Numbered from the stretch's first letter, positions 20,429-32,614 are shown. The stretch: 41,725 bases of DNA from Arachnopeziza araneosa (GCA_003988855.1 QYAI01000213.1:1-41725); one strand, 5' to 3'. Notes: generated by a model not told the origin, from the sequence alone. Program-made: numbers and translations.

Positions 20429-21935
20429 ATGGCCGTTCATCTCCAATCATCTCCATTTCAAGACAAAGAGTCAAGGAAGGAAGTGACTCTTGACAGCCAA
20501 AACTCATTCAGCTCCTCAAATCAACTTTTCCAAGACTTGGAAAAGAGCTTCATGGAAGAGCAAATTCCACAAGACGCAAAATTATGCTCTGAATCCAGTT
20601 CCAACAAGTCATCCTCTGGCGATCAATGTCGTTCGGCAGACAACAGTTCGAAGCCTGACGCCTGGCGTTCTCGATGTCATTCAAATAACATTGATCCAAA
20701 TTTCAAATTTGATAATGAATGTCACCAGGAAGAAGTGTCAAAGGAAGAGGAAGCCATTTACAAAGATGAAAAATCATCTCCTTCAAGTATCCAGTCAGCC
20801 ACTTCGGGGTTCAAATTTGCAAAACAAGGAGAACTCCTCAATAGCTGTAACGATTCCGCTTCAAAGTATCCTACTTGTAGCCCAGAAGGAGATTTAAAAC
20901 TCCCAGATACTCAAAAACATGGCATCATCAGCCTATCAAATTTGTTCCCCAGCACGAGTTATAGTGAATCATCTCAAATATCTTTCCATGAACTAAACGA
21001 ATTATCATTACCTTTCAACTCAGAATCGCCAGAGCTGTTCAATGAATCGAAGACAGATACCATTGTCGAATCCCAAATGGCAAAACTCCCACTCAACAAA
21101 ATCTCTTGTCGAGAGAGGAAGCGAATAATTGCATCTCCTAATCGACCTCCAGCATTGACAACTTCAATGAAGCAGTGGGTCAGTAAAACCAATTATCAAC
21201 TAGATCCATTTCGCGAAGATGATGATTGTTGGTTTCATCCCTCGCCTCCTCATTCAACAATGTCAACTGCAGGAATTCCTCGACCATATGGCAAGATTCA
21301 GAAGAGATTCAATTGGCAAGACAGGATCGGAAAACATTCTCTTGTTCTAAACTTTGGCATAGTTTCAAAGTTGATTAACTTTGAGATGACCAACCAGCAG
21401 AAAGACGGTTTCATTAACCATCAATGGCATTTGAGCCAGTCAGTACAGTCTCGTTGATGTTGTCATTGATCAAATTCCCTATCTTCCCTAGAAGTGTGCC
21501 AAGTGGATATCTTCCTAGCAGCTGTCACTCAGCTCAGTACACTGCTTACAGCCGATGCTAATCTCAGATAGTCTTTGTGGAAACTGGACCTGTTTGAATC
21601 CAGCTCACACCACGGTTGAGCCAGGCAAAATCAATATTGGTAGGAATAACTGCTTCTCACATCGTTCAGGTTGCCTCCACACTCCGCGGTGCATGAAAGA
21701 CAAAAAGGTCTCTTTAGGCGCTGATGGCAGAATAGTGGACCACAACTCATTACTGAATGTCTTGCCATACAATCGAGTCGTTGAATATGATGACTGGTCA
21801 TTTCAAGGCCTCGGAAGTGGAGAAAATTTCATGGGTCTGGACGAATCTGAAGAGATTGAAGATCCGAATCATGAGTCTGGCGAGGATATTTCTCACATTG
21901 CCGAGTTGAAAGAGACCTTAGTCTTGTCTCAATGA
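20429..21935 (+). CDS. Ser-rich protein with C-terminal His-Me-finger (HNH-like) zinc domain
   Basis: Exons 20429-21438 and 21572-21935 give 457 residues. I chose intron 21439-21571 (GTCAGT...GATAG, branch-like GCTAAT) because it restores WHLSHLCGNWTCLNPAHTTV across the junction. With INIGRNNC and C-x2-H-x3-C after it, this matches the zinc-binding loop of His-Me-finger endonucleases (zf-His_Me_endon, PF05551 type), derived from homing endonucleases and found in many fungal proteins. Residues 1-230 are Ser/Asn/Glu-rich and probably disordered. About 230-335 (RKRIIASPNRPPALTTSMKQ, FREDDDCWFHPSPP, FNWQDRIGKHSLVLNFGIVS) leads into the finger. It may bind or cut DNA. Whether it is catalytic is unknown. 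Confidence 0.75.
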
Positions 21936-22881
21936 GTCCGCCAGTTTTATTTCATGCAAAAAGATCTACCATCTTTCGGTAGAAGGACTTCTCTCAAAAT
22001 AGATTTATTTCACATATGTACCATAATTTTTCATATCTCAACCGCATTCTATGCACCCTGGGAAGATAGATGCAATATCAACATAGGGTTAGCATTTGGA
22101 GCATTCAATTTTTTTTAACTTTGCAATAAAAATATATTTACTACTCTTGTCCAGACTTTGAAATTGCGTCTTGCATTAAAAGCCAGCAAAGCTTGTTCTT
22201 TCTAGCAGAAATTGATAATACCATCAGGATTTAAGAAAACCCAGTTTCTTCATACACTACAGTGTTTCAGATTGTTGTTGTATAATGAGATCTCTTGAGC
22301 GTGGTGCTTCCCAGCTTCAAGTACGAGATAAAGTTAAAATATTATCATTCCACTACTAGTCTCTGAATTTCCGCTGAAGATATAATTTTCGCCGCACAAC
22401 TTAGGATTCTCAAGAAGATAAAGAAAGTTCTAAATATAACTTCGGCATCCTCTTTACATCGCACAATTTTCTTAATCGAGTGGTTGTAACAATTTTGATC
22501 ATTATTCAAATTATATGTAACAGCTAGTAAAAGAAGTTTCTCGACTTTGGATCCCTCTCAACAACATTTCCAAAACCTGTTTGGAATATTTCGTGTTTTG
22601 CTTTCTATTCTTTAATCTTGGTGCTTTCAATAGCCGAAAACGGAGTATGCAATCCATTGTTTATGTTTTCGGAGCAACCTCCTTTGTCAATCTCGCTTAC
22701 GAATGCGGCCAAATACCTTGCAACAACAAAGCATTACCATTGCATAAGACATTAGCATTCTTATTCTGACGTATTCTCAACTTGAAAACTCGACTTTTCA
22801 TCTGCAAAATATAATTTTTTGCATCCTACCAAGTTTCCTTATTCCTCTTCTCACTCAACGCTACATATTTATCGGAGAACT
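21936..22881. other. AT-rich intergenic region
   Basis: No supported gene in 946 bp; a 62-codon frame at 22581-22769 has no recognisable feature. It probably includes the promoter of the next gene; a TTTATCGG... leader runs up to ATG 22882. Confidence 0.4.
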
Positions 22882-25800
22882 ATGGCTTCGGGAGCTGGAG
22901 CACCAGGAGCACCAGGACCTCCTGGTCCCCGCCGGCAATCCGGACGGGTAAGGAGACCACCACTAAGATTCAGGGAAAATGCCGAAGCCGGTCCATCTTC
23001 ACGACCACCACGTCCACCCACACCGGTTCGGGCGCCTGTACAACCGCCAATACCACCGCCAGATGATGAAGATGTGGAAATGCTCGATACACCCCCTCCC
23101 CCGCAAGGTCCACGACGCACGGCGCGAGCATCTCGGGTAAGAAGAAGGAATGCAAGGCACTCCGATGACGAAGACCTGGATGATTATGACGATGACCGGT
23201 ATCTTGGGGTTGATGCCGACTACGCCGCCGACCCAATCCGTTTACCAGCTGCGGTTCTTTTTGCTGCGACTGGATTGCCTCCGGGCTTTCCTCCTTATAC
23301 GGATCAGGATGACCGAGGACGTTTTGGTCTCGTTGAAATTCCCCTCTGGGACAACTATGTTAATGGTAAGGGTTCTTGTGACATGAGGCTTGCTTTGCGA
23401 GACGTCGGGAGTTGTTTAAAGTTTCTTCTCAAAATATTCCTTTCGCGCTCTTTTATATCTTCCCCATATTTTGAATCTTTCCTTGAAAATTGTCAAATCT
23501 GGCTAACCTGCTTGTAGTTGGTCCAAGGATGCCTAACGAAGACCTTCTCACCTACAGAACTCGTATCAGAAGGGCAACGGAGTATATGAATTTAGAACAC
23601 CGACCAGACGCTGAGGGCCCTGATCGTGCGACATTCAACACAGATAGAGAATACAGGATTGCCCAAAGAGATTATCGGACGACTTTCGAGGCAAGAGCTA
23701 ATCTACACAGAAATAGACTCAACCCTGAACATCCCTTAAATTATAACGCATATGTTGCAGATTGGAGAGCCCAGAAAGTCGCCAGACAGAAAAGAAATGC
23801 GAGATTGCGCTTGAAATATCTGACTGTTCTGCGAAATCGTTTCCTCGCCGATGGTCGAGGAAGGTTACCAACCCCTCCTCCACCTGATGATAGCGGTGAT
23901 GAATTGTGAGTAATTCCATCAGATCAGACTGAAAATATCCACTCTTTTTCGAATGGCTCGATTCTTGTATTCAGTTTACACCTTTTTCACGAGTGATCGA
24001 AACTGATTCTGATAGAGTCAACTGGGGTCCTTCAGGACCAATTGGACCAGATAACGAAGATATTATGGCCCAAGACAGGAGAAGAGGCAAGGGCAAAGGT
24101 AAAGCCCCAGCAGTATCTGGCAGTAGGAACCTAGATGCGGTAGCTCCAGGATCTCCACGATGCACCAATTGTGTTAAGTCGAATCGTCAGTGTGATATGA
24201 GCATTGCGGGCATACCTTGCACACCCTGCAAAGAGAATCCGAGAATCGATAACCAAACCTGTAAGTTGTCACTCCCACAGGCCCTTGAGTCGTATCAACA
24301 TGACCTTGTCTGGATTTGAATAGGAAAAACTCAAGAAGCTGACCGTAACCAGGCATCGACGGCCGAGTACCTGGCCGAGCACCAAGAAGCCTCAGATGTG
24401 AACGTTGCGCACAGCAACATAGAAAATGCTCAGCTATCGCCACTGGTATACCGTGCGAGGCATGTCAGAAAGCGGGAGTAGAGTGTAAGATGATAGAGAG
24501 TGATTTCAGCCGAAGGGTAAATATTCCGATCCGCCAGAGATCTAGATCAGCCAGTCCACCAAACCGCCCCAGACCAATACGGTCAAGAAGCAGATCGAGA
24601 AGCAGGGGCGATCGGAGTCCAACTCTTGTTCCTTGTGACAACTGTCTTCAGAATGATCGAGTCTGCGACGGAAATCGACCTTGTTCAGCTTGCCTCCTAG
24701 AGGATGAGAGCGACCTTTGTGATCTGAATCCCGAGGGACAATACTGGAGAGATGAGCCAATGATGAATGACAGGTTCCAAGGGCAAGCTGCACCATGGGA
24801 TGACGGTCCAACAGACTTTACCGTTAGTGATGTTGAGCGAGATCTTGGGATTCCTGAACATTACCCTCCTGCCGGGCCACATGCCGACGTCCCACGGCGT
24901 GGCAATCCCAACATTGATCGATTTAATTCCTTGATTCCTTACCAAGACATTCGCGGGCTAAACCGATATACCAACCAGAATGACAATGGCGCCAATCCAT
25001 GGGAGGTCATGATGGATGGCGGTTGGATTCCGGAGCCTCTGCCTCAGCTAGGTTTTAGCACGAACCCAACACCGGCTGGCACTGCGCCACAAACTCCTAG
25101 AGGAGCCTTTGGAGGCATCACAGGAGTGGACGACAACGGATTCGTAAACAATCTAGACGATGACGAGTTTATATATGATCCGGATTGGTTTCACGACAGT
25201 ACCCCTGATCTGGAAGATCCAGTGGTGGATTCTGGTATCAATAGCAACATTCCTGAGGCACAACATTTCTTTGGGGCGTCTCCACAGCAGCAAGGGCCCA
25301 GAAATCAATTCCAGCCTCCGGTTCGCCCAAGTGCAACGCAAGCAGTCCCAGGACCTATTCCTCCCCAACCTCAACAACCACCTACAGATGTTCTTGCAGG
25401 CATTCCGAAGAAGCCAAGTAGGCAAAAAATCGATTTTACATTCGACGTGCTCTGCCGAGAAAAGCGAGGCGGTCCTCAATATATCAATACGAATGCTCCC
25501 AAATGCAACAATATTCCCACCAAGGCATGCGATGAAATTGATCACGGCTATTTTTGCTCATGCGCGGAGTGCCATGGACATCAAAATGATTACTACCGCA
25601 CTCTCCAAGCTCAAGTGATCCAAGACACGAAACTGCATCTCTGTCAACCATGCGTTGATGAGTGGAGATCACGTCCCGATTACCTGCCTCGAGCATATGA
25701 GAGGGGTTATTGTACGTGCACAGGCCAAATGAGAAAGACGTGGTTATGTCACCATCATCGGGAATGGGCGATTAACAGAGTGCACATATTCAGCGCGACG

Positions 25801-26349
25801 AAGAAGCATGACATTCTGACCAGGTTTGGAGATGTTCAAACCTGTCCCTCGTGCCAGCAACGACCCCAGGATCCGAACTCTGGTGCGTGGGCTTGTGTTT
25901 GCTGTGAACAATTTGTTTTGGATGATATTCTTGCGGCGGCAGTTTCTGATGGTGGGACTGTTCCTGATCCAGCGGTGCAGGTTAGTGGGACTGGTGGGAC
26001 TGCTCCTGATCCAGCGGTGCAGGTTGGTGGGACTGGTGGTACTGGTCAGGGAGGTGGTACTGGTCAGGGGGGAGGTACAGGTCAGAGAGGAGGTACAGGT
26101 CCGAGAGGAGGCCCTGACCAAGACGATCCACTTGACGAACCTATCGTCATCTCACGTACTCCACGTATCGACCCTAACTGGCCACTTGACGACCCTCAGG
26201 TTGTCTGGTTCCCACGTGATCCTGGCCAAGGCGATACACTTGGCAAACCTCTCTGGATCACACATGAACCACGTGTCGTCAGTAACTGGAACCCAGGTGG
26301 TCCTGGCCAAGGGAGTCTGACTGGGATATTCGATCACTTAGCCCCGTGA
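22882..26349 (+). CDS. Large protein with three Zn2Cys6-like clusters and a Cys/His-rich domain
   Basis: Exons 22882-23365, 23518-23905, 24016-24260 and 24353-26349 give 1037 residues. Residues 1-90 are Gly/Pro-rich (GAPGAPGPPGPRR). Three zinc-cluster-like modules follow. Module 1: C340, C343, C350, C359, C362, C373. Module 2: C388, C391, C398, C407, C410, C417. Module 3: C467, C470, C477, C483, C486, C495. All have CX2CX6C then CX2C spacing. The third splice rebuilds C373 (T|GC), a strong check on the model. An RS-rich linker (about 433-460) joins modules 2 and 3. Residues about 739-890 hold 16 Cys plus several His in CxxC pairs; I do not recognise this domain. A Gly/Thr-rich repeat (about 906-960) and a Pro/Trp-rich tail end the protein. 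Fungal Zn2Cys6 proteins are usually transcription factors with one cluster; function here is open. Confidence 0.8.
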
Positions 26350-26635
26350 TCATCTAATCAGTATACTGTTTTGTTTTGTCTGGGGTAGCTTACGTAGTTC
26401 TTGGAATTGATTCTTCTCTTTGGGATCCCGCCGTGCATCAACAATCGTTCCATTGGCTCGGTTAGCGCGAAGCGAGGTGGAAAGGGGGGGTATTCTTGTG
26501 ATCCTTCTGGCTTCTCACGTGCCTACTTGTGGACACGTATATCAGTGGTTCTCTTGAAGCTTCTGGAGTTTTTGATTTCGACTTATCGTTAGATTCACAG
26601 CTGATTCGCATTCTGAAATGTGGTTGAAATCACGT

Positions 26636-26770
26636 GAATGAAACGAAATGAAACGAAATGAAATGAAATGAATGAAATGAAACAAATGACATGAAACGAA
26701 TGACATGAAACGAATGGAATGGGTAAAAATGAGATCAAGAGAGTGAAGTAAAATGGAATGAGTAAAATGA
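26636..26770 (+). repeat. Imperfect (GAAAT/GAAAC)n simple repeat
   Basis: Degenerate 5-10 bp units (GAAACGAAAT, GAAATGAAAT, GACATGAAAC) fill the gap between two convergent genes. The rest of 26350-26891 holds no gene. Confidence 0.85.
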
Positions 26771-26891
26771 TATGACTTACACTCTGCTTGTTGTCGGCTT
26801 TTCACCTTCGACGAGTTGCAAAATTGAAGATTATTCCAAAGCTCATATATCCAGTTTTAAATTCTTCTTCTTTTTCTGATCTGCTCCATAT

Positions 26892-29207
26892 TCATTCATC
26901 CTTCACGTCAATCAACTCGATCCCACCCGTCAGGTCCCCGATATCCACGCCGACCTCGAAATCCACCACCCCTCTGTGCCACGGCTTGGACCGCAGAGAC
27001 CTGAACAGCCAATCCACCTTCCTCTTCAACAACGCCCATTCCTGCTCGCTCCAGGCGGTGACCACGATCATCTGCTCGCCTGCGGTGAAGACCAGCGTGA
27101 ATGTGAGGCAGGGGAGTTCCTCCAGAGACGTGTGTGCGCGCTCTGCGACGAGGCTGAAGAATTGGAGGTGGCTCATGTCACGGATGAGGTCGAACGAGAC
27201 GGGGTCGAGGAGGTCGGGGTCTTCGGGTTTGATTGATTGGGGGAGGATGAAGATGAGGCGTTTGGGGGGTGTTTGGCGGGGGTTGATGACGGAGGGGCTA
27301 CGCTGTTGGGGAAGTTGTGTGGGTGGGATGGGTGGGAGGGGTGGGGGTGGGTTTTGTAGTCTTGTGTGGGTTGGCGTCATGGCTGTGTTTGGTGATAGTT
27401 CACTTGTAGCACGTATATTTATAGGAGAAGCTAGAGTCGATGAGGTTGGTGGCTCTACTGGAAGTACTGGTGGGGCTGGTGTCTGGCGAGTGGGAGTCGG
27501 TTCCTGCAACGTTAATTAGTTTCCTGGTAACGATACAGTAAGGATGAGATCTTACCCGAACCCGTATGGAGGATTTCACTGGTACGTCGCGGATTGTTTC
27601 TATGCTAGCCCGTGAGATTGAAGGACTCTGCTTGGAGGATATTGATATTGGCTCAGGAGCTGAGATGTTCGGATTCGTATCTGATGTTGAAAGCTTTCGT
27701 CTCTTGGCAGTAGATTCATTTCCACTACTCGAAGATTCTCCAGAAGGTTCTTTTCTGACTCGTGACGTTGCTGCAATAGATTTCCCCTGCAACGGTTTAA
27801 AGTGATTCCGGATAGAGTTGGAAGTTCTTACTGTGCTGTTCTCAGAAAGTCGAGATACTCCAGTGGGTGTCTTTGCTAAATTGAAGGGAATAGGCGACTT
27901 TGTAGCCTCGTCTCTATGTTCCAGAAACTGATTTATGTCGTATAAATCGTTGGTTGCTCGAGCATCAGAGGACTTTCTCTTTGACGCCGAAGCCTTCGGT
28001 CCCCAATGGACATGCCGGTGACGCCAGTAATATCTGAATATCTCCGTCCTCTCGAGAGTATTTTCGTCATTGCCGGGGTCGTCGACATCTTTCACCTTTT
28101 GAAGAAGTTTCTGATCGAGAAGTCGAGATGCCATCACACCAATCCGAGCGGCTACTTTTTTCTCCCATTTTTGATAAAAAACCACATCGCCGGTTAATGC
28201 TGTATCCCTTCTTAGAGCATTGACTATAACAAGTATCTTATTATCTTTTGTGAGGTCATAGGTGTGATTTTCATGCATGAGAAACCTGAGCCTGATATCT
28301 GCCGCTGCTGGCCATGGTGCATCGTTCTTCTTGGGTCAGTATGCATAACATAACATAAACCAGAGACAGGATACATACATCAAAAAGCCATTGCTTGGTG
28401 AACTCTTTTATAGGCTTGTCATCTTTTCGGGGGTCAAGCGCCTCAATCTCTCGCTCAGCAGCTCTTTGATCAGCAGCGGGTCTGGGCAGGATAGTAAGTA
28501 AGCGAGCGAGTGCCGAGAATCTAAATGCAAGGACTTACTCATCGAGAAGGGTAGAGTTGTCTCCGGCGACTGGTGCCATTTCTTCGCTGTCCTCGGGAGG
28601 ATTTGAGTTTACTCGTTTCGCAGGACGGCGTCTCGTGCCTTTTGGGGGAGATGGGCCTATATAAATTCTCGACTCCGGGCTTATTTCTCTCTCGGAGTGT
28701 CCTTCCTGGTGCAAGAGTTAAACTGAAATGGACGGTCATAAGTCTAGGATGTATTGTTACTTACTGAAGGTGTTGAAGGACTCCTTTGGGTAGTCTTATT
28801 TGACCGTCGGCGAGCTTTTCCTGCTCCTTGGTATTCGTAGAAGGCTTGAAGAGCAAAGATGTGCGTGAGACTTGTGAGTATTCTCAATATCAAGTCAGCT
28901 TAAGAATAAGTTAGCCTGGTAAATGCTACTTCTCTTGGTCGGTCCGCCAACACGGCCGGAAGTTGTCCTCGGTTAGCGGCCAATACTTGTCTCCAGTATT
29001 ATTCAGTGTACAAAAGGTGAGTGCAAAGTAGCGGGCTTCCGGAGTGTCGGATCGGGAGAAGACCAAATCGTTGCCTTTCTGCACAAAGTCTAAGCGGAAG
29101 TCCTTGACAGCTTCAGTCAGGATCTTAGATTCTCGCGAGGGAGAAGTTCCGTCGAAGCCAAGCTGAGCGCACAGGGACGCGATATTATTCGATTGGATCT
29201 TCGGCAT
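26892..29207 (-). CDS. Paralogue A of an unrecognised three-gene family
   Basis: Exons 29207-28930, 28870-28765, 28705-28539, 28481-28379, 28329-27556 and 27503-26892 give 679 residues. I know no named family, but it is clearly homologous to the genes at 35867-38092 and 38996-41044. Residues 1-93 are a small N-terminal domain (IASLCAQLGF...). A basic/acidic linker (about 110-205) leads to KEFTKQWLFD at the end of exon 4. About 219-330 is a helical domain (ADIRLRFLMHENHTYDLTKD, KWEKKVAARIGVMASRLL). Then comes Ser-rich, probably disordered sequence with a KRRK basic patch (possible nuclear signal), a Pro-rich stretch, and a C-terminal domain from about 560 (HLQFFSLVAERAHTSLEELP, LTFTLVF, WALLKRKVDW). 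It is the most diverged of the three. Intron sites after the N-domain (phase 2) and after WLFD (phase 0) match the paralogues. Confidence 0.75.
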
Positions 29208-30318
29208 GAGCGATTCAACGTGTGGCTTGCCCGTTTAGATATAAAGAGAACCTGAGCGATGAGACAGAGAGGCCTGAATGCATATGCTAGAGATTCGAGC
29301 AGCTTCTATTGTGCAGAGAACGGAAAGCAGAAGCGACGTGGAACTAGTCAAAATACACTGAAGAAAGGAAGGCGGAAAGAATGACAAGGATTTAGTTCAA
29401 GCGGTGGGCAAGAAGTGTGAAGGATCACCCCACCACCTATGCGACCTGGTCTCGTATAAGAAATGCTACGTAACACACAAGGGCTTAGTTGAAGCGACAA
29501 GGCAGACTAGGCAGAGTCAGGACTATGACCAAGGAGACAACTTGAAAAGCGCCTCGTTGCGACGCTCCTGTTTCCAATTACAGCTCTCTGCCGAAAGGCT
29601 AGCCAAATTCGATTTAGGAGAGCCATAGAGGGAAAAGAGCAACAGACAGAGATGACAGGGTTGGAAAATTCCCGGAACTGACATTCCACTTCCCCGGCCA
29701 ATCGACTGCACTCTCTCAGCCACAGTCGCACAAAGCGACCTGCTCTTTTGCACTCACCGAGAAGCCTGTGTCGCAAGGACGGAAAAGCGATTCTGCTCCG
29801 TGTTGGTGGCGCTCTAATGCCTATATTATTGGGATAAACTAGCGAACTGCGCCACAATGAGGACAATTCCAGCACCATCACCCGTCACGAGTGCCTAAGT
29901 GCTGGGAAATCTGCCTCGGTTTGCCTCTATTTGATGCAGTTGGTTTTTCAACAGGGAAGATGGTCCGCGACGAGCTACATGCTCTGCCGGCGAGGGTCGA
30001 AAAGCGCTCGGAGTTGCCGAGGTTTTACAGCGCCACATGTTAGTACTAGGAAGACAGTAAAGGGGGGGGGGGGTAAATCTCGGGAAACGTATGAGGGCAC
30101 TGTAGGAAATGTCGCTTTCCTTGAAATTTCAATGGCAATGAGAAACCAAGTACTGAAGGAATTAAGTGCACCAGGTGAAAGATCTCTATTCAGTATCTCT
30201 ATTCACGTGAGATACCAGCCGCTTCGCTTAATTACCCGAGAAATCAACGCAACGCCTTTCTGATTCGGTAATCACTGCTTGTGTCGGTCCCCAAGACACT
30301 AATTAGAGCTCCCAGCTC
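29208..30318. other. Intergenic, includes a G12 run
   Basis: No supported gene in 1.1 kb. Frames at 29404-29628 and 29931-30263 lack recognisable features. A run of 12 G lies at 30062-30073. It must carry the paralogue A promoter next to 29207. Confidence 0.4.
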
Positions 30319-31175
30319 TCAACAGTTGTCATTATCATATCGGACGATGATATTGAAAGGAGTCGTCGCGGATTCCGCGAACCACTGCCCACAGGTAGTG
30401 CAGCTCTGAACTGTACCACCACAAGTGACGCATGAGTTTATGAGTGCTCTAGCATAAGCTGCAATTGTTCCACAGTTGGTTAGGAGGCCGAAAATGTTCT
30501 ACAGAAAAGTTGGGTTAGCATTCAAATCCGATGTCCAATTGAGCAGTGTGGTATTACATCGTTGCACCACCATATTGCTGCTTGGTTCGAGCAAGCAACT
30601 CGAATGCATGATTGGGCCGCGACACCACAATTTAATAGGGCGATGTTCTGAAGAGCCGTATAAGTAGTCGAGATCGAGTCGAAATTGGCCAGCCCCCAAT
30701 TTTGTCCCGGAACAGGCCAGCAGATGGCTTGATCCTAGGTGATAATTAGTACTCAACTTATTTTGTCTAGATTTACTGGAGACATGTTTACCTGAGCACT
30801 TCCGGCGGCACTAGTATTACGAGCAACTAGGGCATCAACATCCTGGGCTGGGATCTGAACGACATTCTACAAGTCGTTAGCAAGAGGAGTTTTTCGATGT
30901 GGAGCAAAATCGCACATTCGAGTGGTCGTTTGCGAAGGCCTCGCCAATTTCAACAGCGGAGCGTCCGTCTGTGACCTGCGAGAGATCACGCTTGACAGGC
31001 TCAATACCAGAGGCGACGTTAACCGCAGCTGCCTATTGACTCATTAGAACTGCTTCATCGTGCCATTATGCTCCTCGTGAATAGCTGTTGTTTGTTTTTC
31101 AAAGGTGATTCCGAAACTTACCATAGCAGTGGCCCAAAGGACAACCGAGGCAATGAAGAAAGTGAGGGGCTTCAT
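30319..31175 (-). CDS. Secreted Cys-rich protein, array copy 1
   Basis: Exons 31175-31122, 31032-30916, 30866-30792, 30734-30558 and 30498-30319 give 200 residues. Exon 1 encodes just the signal peptide (MKPLTFFIASVVLWATAM). The mature N-terminal half is polar. The C-terminal half holds the family core: CWPVPGQNWG, CIRVACSNQAAIWWCND, then CGTIAAYARALINSC and CTTCGQWF...FNIIVRYDNDNC. A KR (about residue 32) could be a processing site. It is the most diverged of the four copies: IWWCND replaces IYLCND, and an extra CVTC pair lies before the last block. I know no named family or function. Cys richness, secretion and tandem copies are typical of secreted effector or antagonistic proteins, which is inference. 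Confidence 0.8.
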
Positions 31176-31739
31176 GATGACGATTTAGAAGTCTTTAGGG
31201 ATTTGGGGGAATGTGTCTGTTTGATTTCAATGGGAAAGATCGTTGATGACCTAAAGTATGTTTGGAGTTGAAGTTGAAAGAAGGTGGACAGGTTGAGAGG
31301 TTGAGAGGTTAAGGAGTTGAAGGAAACCGAGGGCTGAAGGTTTTATGCTGGAAGAGTAAAAGAGTGAATATCAATAGAATGTGAACCTTAAATTCAAGGA
31401 CTTGACTGCCAATAGAAGGGCAGAAAGGTGGATGGGATCGTCGAGTTGTCTTGATACTAGAATGATCTTAATACTGATATATTGAAAGAGTGACTGCCTG
31501 TGTCGATTTGCAGCTCTCGTAGAGATATTATTTAACAACAAACGTCACCAAGTTTCATTTATGTAGATGTTTGTTTCGAATCTCGTATGAATTTCATTGA
31601 AAGTAGCGTTGAAGCAAACTACTAATGTGCTTCATGGTCCGATATAGCCATATCATTCCGACCATCTCCTAGAGTTGCATCTCGCAAGCTGCAGTCAACC
31701 ATGGAGAGCCGCGATAGCAATCAAGCACGGATATTCTAT
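31176..31739. other. Spacer between array copies 1 and 2
   Basis: 564 bp without a gene. CATAAAA on the minus strand near 31342, about 170 bp before the copy 1 ATG, could be its TATA box. Confidence 0.35.
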
Positions 31740-32614
31740 TTAGCACGAATCATTTCGAACGATAACATTGAAACCACCGCTATCAAATCGTTGACCGCAT
31801 GTCCATGACAATCGAAGAAATGGATTGAATTTGAAGCACAGATTGATCAGGTCTTCAGCAAACTGACCGATGGATGGGCAAGAGGGGCTGATGTCATTGT
31901 AGTTCTAAGCCAGTTAATAAGTGCTGCTACAAAGGTGGGAAACAGGGGATGAGATATAGAACTCAAGTTACTTACGTCGTTGCAAAGATAGATGGCCGAG
32001 CCATAACTGCAGCTGACTCGTACACAGGTTCTTGCTGGAGCATGGCAAGGAGCGCTAACGCCATTCAAGTAATCAATTCCTTGTAGGATTGTGTTCGTAG
32101 AAGTATAGTCCCAGGGTTGACCAGCGACTGGGCAGCAGAGAGTACCAACCTTCAGCAAACACTTCATGTTAGATCTCAAAAGGTATGTAAAGAAGGTGTT
32201 AAACGTATACTAACAATCTCACGCTCGGTCAAAGTTGTGGCATTATTTAGGGACAATTGAAGCAGCTGATGCTCAACACCACGTTGAAGAGATTGCAAGT
32301 CGGGTGCGGAGTCCTAGAGCAGGTTAAATCTTTCTTTCAAACTGAGCTGGTCTCCTACCTCGCCGACATTCTCAACCTGAGCTTCACGACCCTCAACTTC
32401 GACAACGCTTTGGTGGTTGTCCTCGACGTTGGCGAGCGCACGCTTGGCGGCTGAGAGGCCCGACTTCAGCTGGTCAGAGACTCCAGTGGCAAACGACTGT
32501 ATCAAAGTTAGCTGTGTCTATTGAGAGTTTTGCCATCGAGGGTAGCAGGCTTCAACCTACCGAGACGGTGGCAATCAAAAGGACGAATCCTAAGATTGCG
32601 GTAGTGGGCTTCAT
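31740..32614 (-). CDS. Secreted Cys-rich protein, array copy 2
   Basis: Exons 32614-32561, 32496-32359, 32313-32215, 32149-31976 and 31904-31740 give 209 residues. Exon 1 is the signal peptide (MKPTTAILGFVLLIATVS). The propeptide-like mature N-terminus (residues 19-97) is Glu/Gln/Val-rich without Cys. The core runs LCCPVAGQPWDY, GIDYLNGVSAPC, CVRVSCSYGSAIYLCND, then NYNDISPSCPSIGQFAEDLI and TCGQRFDSGGFNVIVRNDSC. Cysteines are all in the C-terminal half and probably form disulfides. Introns sit at the same places as in the other copies, including the split after CND. Donor GTTAGT before exon 4 is less usual but the frame holds. The copy is intact. Confidence 0.85.

Noticed and set aside
21443..21551. 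Alternative intron GTACAG...TTACAG in the His-Me-finger gene
   Set aside because: It keeps the frame but breaks WHLSHLCGNW; intron 21439-21571 restores that motif and is preferred.
22581..22769. 62-codon frame in AT-rich sequence
   Set aside because: No start context, domain or splice partner.
23906..23974. Alternative intron ending TTCAG in the triple zinc-cluster gene
   Set aside because: It leads to a stop within a few codons; acceptor GATAG at 24015 gives the frame that continues into the Cys clusters.
26636..26770. CRISPR-like direct repeats
   Set aside because: Degenerate 5-10 bp simple repeat without spacers, in a eukaryotic genome.
29931..30263. 110-codon frame containing the G12 run
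   Set aside because: A homopolymer in the frame and no domain; likely noncoding.
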